Positions 34,501 through 64,000 of a stretch of 64,000 nt of DNA are shown piece by piece. The notes under the pieces were generated by a model. That model ran no database searches and was not told where the DNA came from. It saw only the letters and a program-made list of their open reading frames with translations. The stretch lies in assembly GCA_013399305.1 (NCBI GenBank), contig VXAI01000375.1:249947-313946 (forward strand). Direction: 5' to 3'. Both the position numbers and the translations under genes were made by a program. Each line of letters begins with the position of its first letter. Positions within the stretch are counted from its first letter, which is position 1. Origin of the DNA: Rostratula benghalensis (lineage: Eukaryota > Chordata > Aves > Charadriiformes > Rostratulidae).

Positions 34501-37496
34501 CAGCAACCCAGCCTCATGTGAAATGAGCAAATGGTGAAATACAAGCCAAGAGTGACTTAAATTTTTCCCAGAGAAACTGGGAAGCTTTTTGATGGTTAAA
34601 TATAGTGCTGCGCTAGACTAACACTATATAAAATATTCGTTCAGGCTAAAAGTAGAGAAGTATAGCAAAACCAACACTTCCATTTCTCCCACATCCACAT
34701 TTAAACACAGAAACACCATCATAATTATCTTTTGAAACATCCCTGAGTTACTGTATCTGAAGAATTACTACTTCACAATGACAGTCGGCTATTCCAGTCC
34801 TATCAAAAGACCCAAATTTATACTCCCTTATGTGGGTGGGGTTTCTCTAACATCTCATTCCTTCCTCCCCTTGTCTCCATCCCAAGAAGCGCCCTTCAGA
34901 GGACAATATGTCTGAAGTGGATAACTATAGTTATAGCATATGCTAGGTGTTTCTCAATATTTTGTGGAGATGCCTAGTCACATGCTGCTGGGATTCCTAT
35001 TTGTTTCCAACTGCTAAACAGTTTCAAATGACAGCTAAAAGTTTGTGGACCAGTTTTCTAAAGGTTCTTTCAAGGCAAGAAACTGGTGTGGCAGCTCCTA
35101 ACAAACTGCTATAATGAAAAAGATTGAAAGTCATCTATTAATGGGCAAGATGTGCTATGGAACAGCTCAAGAATGCTGGACATAAACCAGAGTCAACACT
35201 GTGTGTTATTCTTGGCTATAACTACCAACCAAGTCACAGAAAATTTCACTTAACGTGAATGAGCATCCTCAGAGTGCAGAACATTTTAGAGTGCCTACAC
35301 ACCACCTCAGGCACATTTCTGGTATATAACCTAGTGGTAAAAATGGCTTTGAATGCAAATTGGGAGAAGCAACAGCTAGCTATAGGGTAACTCTGGGTGT
35401 GCTAGCATCAGAAGAAAAGAGAAGACAACCTGCCTACTGCTCCTGTGAATATCCAACAATTCCATTCCTCACAAAAAATTCCTTAAGATGCTTCAGGAGG
35501 CCTCTGGAAAAAGATCTACACCTCTAATACATGGTAGAGGCCTACACAATTCACGGTGGTTCAATATTTGTTAAATTATACAGCCCATTTTGCTTAGTAT
35601 TGTAGCCATGGCATGCAAGTGAGGACAAAAATGAAATGGCAAGAAAAATATTCCATAACAACAAATGCTTAAATGAGGGATACTCCGACAATGGACTTGA
35701 TCTTGCACATCATGCAAGTAACCTTGGCTGGCTCAGGTCTGTGTGCATTTTTTGAGATATTTATATGAATGCAGATAAGCAAAAGCAGCTTATATTTATA
35801 TTTTAATAGCTTCTACAGAGCCAGACTCTACAGTTAAACACATTATGCCTGTTTAAACCCATGACAGGTCTAAGCATAAACACTAAATGGCCTGACTGTA
35901 AATATTTCAACTCCATTTTTTGCCATTTTTAAGTTCACCTTATGCTCATATTCTGATTCACTCCCAGAACCTCTGAGAGCTCCACAAAAAATTGCAGAAA
36001 GTTTGTTTTGTGGGTATGGCCTCCAAAGGCCACGTGGCTCAGCTTTGCTGCAGAACATTGCTAATAGTACAATGGCATTCACCAGTGTCTTAAAATTGCT
36101 GAGTATTAACAAGCACCTTTAAAAACATTTCGCAAGGTGATTATTTTGATTGTAATTTCTTCTGATGGGATGAGTCAGGTATATTACGTTGACAAAACAC
36201 CATCTCGTTAATTCAGATGCCAAGTGCTCTAAGAAACTTTTCTCTGACATTACAGAGCTGTATAAATTGTTACCCTGCGAAAGAGAGAGATATGTATATT
36301 CAACATAGTGATCTAAATCCTGAAATTATGGTTTATTCTTAATTCAGTTTTAACCTGTTCTATTAACCTTACATGGAATTTGGCTTAGCAATGAATTCAG
36401 GATTTAGCCATTCTCTGAAATATGGCATGTACTTGAAAGATGGCTTTTACTTCATTCCAAATGGTACCATCAATCACATACCCTTCATTTCTTAGACCAA
36501 TGGATTCAGAATTTGTTTATAGGTCATTATGAAATACCCAATCATGACATCTATGATCAATCTTAGTCATGCCATACTTAAGTAGTCTCATCTACATAGG
36601 GAAAGCCCTCTGACATCAGTGGACAGGCTGAATAGTAAGGCGCCACCTACTTTGATTAAGAATAGCATAACTATGCCCGTGGTATTCTGTATTTTGTACA
36701 TCAGGCACAGATTTAATGAAGGAACTACTGCAGTAATGCTGCATTGTATCATGTGATGCATTGTGGTCACAAAGCAGCACAGCCCCATCATAAAATAAAG
36801 GCTGCACCTGCTCGGGGACAGCTGATAAAAACACATCACATGTACATACGAATCTAAGGTCTTGTCTTGTTGGTAAATAGAAATTGTGCTGACGTGACAA
36901 AATGTCTAGGATAATTTATTGACTTCTGTACATTAATCTTGTCCCTGGATCTAAGCTCAGTTTAAAGTACAGCTAGGCACAAAAATACAGTGCTTGTCAT
37001 TATTACAACAAATAGAAATCTTTATGGACATTTTCAAAAGATATTTTAGCCATACAGTGCTAAATAGATCAGGTATGCCACAAGAGTCACCAGAACACTT
37101 GAAAGTTTATGTAGTATTATTTTTCTTTTGTATCTGTAACCCTGAGTCCCTGTAATGAACCATACTGGCACTTTGATCTTCCCATTTTGCAGCAGTTACA
37201 TTCTCTGTGTCTTGAATGAAAGGGGAGGCGGGTGAGAGCACATTGCACTGCATGGAGTATTCTCCAGCTGCATCATCCAAAGAGTAATACAAAGAAGACA
37301 GATGGTTATGGATCATTGCTTGGCAAAAACACTACAATGACTTGATGAGATCATTGCTAAGTTTCAGTTAAGAAATTAAGTGAACAGAAACTGTAGATGT
37401 TAAACAGAAAAAAGAGAAAATCTTCTTTAATCATGATATCTTTTGCCAGAAGATAGCTTCATGGCTTATTAAAGACGGAGCTAGGAATCTCTTCCC
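28500..37496 (-). other. SLC1A2: Probable long 3' UTR of SLC1A2
   Basis: About 9 kb downstream of the SLC1A2 stop codon without any recognised transposable element or convincing ORF. Mammalian SLC1A2 has one of the longer 3' UTRs, roughly 9-10 kb from memory, which would end near here. On the - strand an AATAAA lies at 28534-28539, followed by a T/G-rich stretch; another is at 36915-36920. The extent is inferred from distance and absence of repeats, not shown by the sequence itself. Confidence 0.45.
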
Positions 37497-63862
<26,366 letters not shown>

Positions 63863-64000
63863 CTAGAACGAAAAATTAAAAATAAGTAACAGTTATAGCA
63901 CAGGATGCCAAAAGTGAGAGGAAAGTCTGGACTACTTCCATCATATATAACTGGTGAATCTCATGGATATTTTGTTGCTTCCCACGTTTCACAAACACTG
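63863..64000 (-). other. SLC1A2 intron 1, cut by the window edge
   Basis: The first 138 bp upstream of the exon 2 acceptor. In mammals this intron is long, which fits the absence of exon 1 here. Confidence 0.8.

Overview
The window is vertebrate nuclear DNA, almost certainly from a bird. It is AT-rich and intron-dominated. Its recognisable interspersed repeats are five CR1 LINE fragments, the typical avian retroelement, plus one short endogenous-retrovirus LTR-like piece that starts TGTCCTGG and ends in a TAAACCACAACA-type terminus. I cannot name the species. The LTR type is one I associate with non-galliform birds, but that is a weak inference.

Two convergent genes fill the window. The left part (about 1-22,200, + strand) is the 3' half of CD44, the hyaluronan receptor. 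It begins with a series of symmetric phase 1-1 stem exons (1239-1361, 5177-5353, 8678-8863, 9719-9922, 10389-10526, and an apparently dead one at 7072-7200). These look like the alternatively spliced variant block. They are followed by a membrane-proximal stem exon (12980-13102), the 79-bp transmembrane exon (14475-14553) and the cytoplasmic-tail exon with its stop codon at 19593-19595. The N-terminal link-domain exons lie before the window.

The right part (from somewhere near 28,500 to beyond 64,000, - strand) is SLC1A2 (EAAT2/GLT-1, the main glial glutamate transporter). Ten coding exons, corresponding to human exons 2-11, can be placed with splice sites and matching phases. With a mammal-like 17-bp coding exon 1 they would give a protein of about 575 residues. 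The first exon lies past the right edge. The last coding exon gives the GLT-1a C-terminus. Reading through the donor of exon 10 gives the alternative GLT-1b PDZ-ligand C-terminus ending DIETCI. About 9 kb without recognisable repeats downstream of the stop is probably the very long SLC1A2 3' UTR.

CR1 copies lie in the CD44 introns at 12.25-12.97, 15.70-15.84 and 16.70-18.95 kb (all + strand), and in SLC1A2 introns at 45.47-46.22 and 50.18-50.55 kb (both - strand). An LTR-like fragment lies at 55.03-55.31 kb. An assembly gap of 258 N occupies 39711-39968. I found no RNA genes, CRISPR arrays or prokaryotic features.

The most interesting material is in the CD44 variant block: related duplicated stem exons, one with a GT-to-GA donor change, a decayed partial copy of another, and a 3'-truncated CR1 that runs up to the splice acceptor of the membrane-proximal exon. 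All exon calls come from reading frames, splice-site signals, phase and remembered mammalian homologues; no database search was run.
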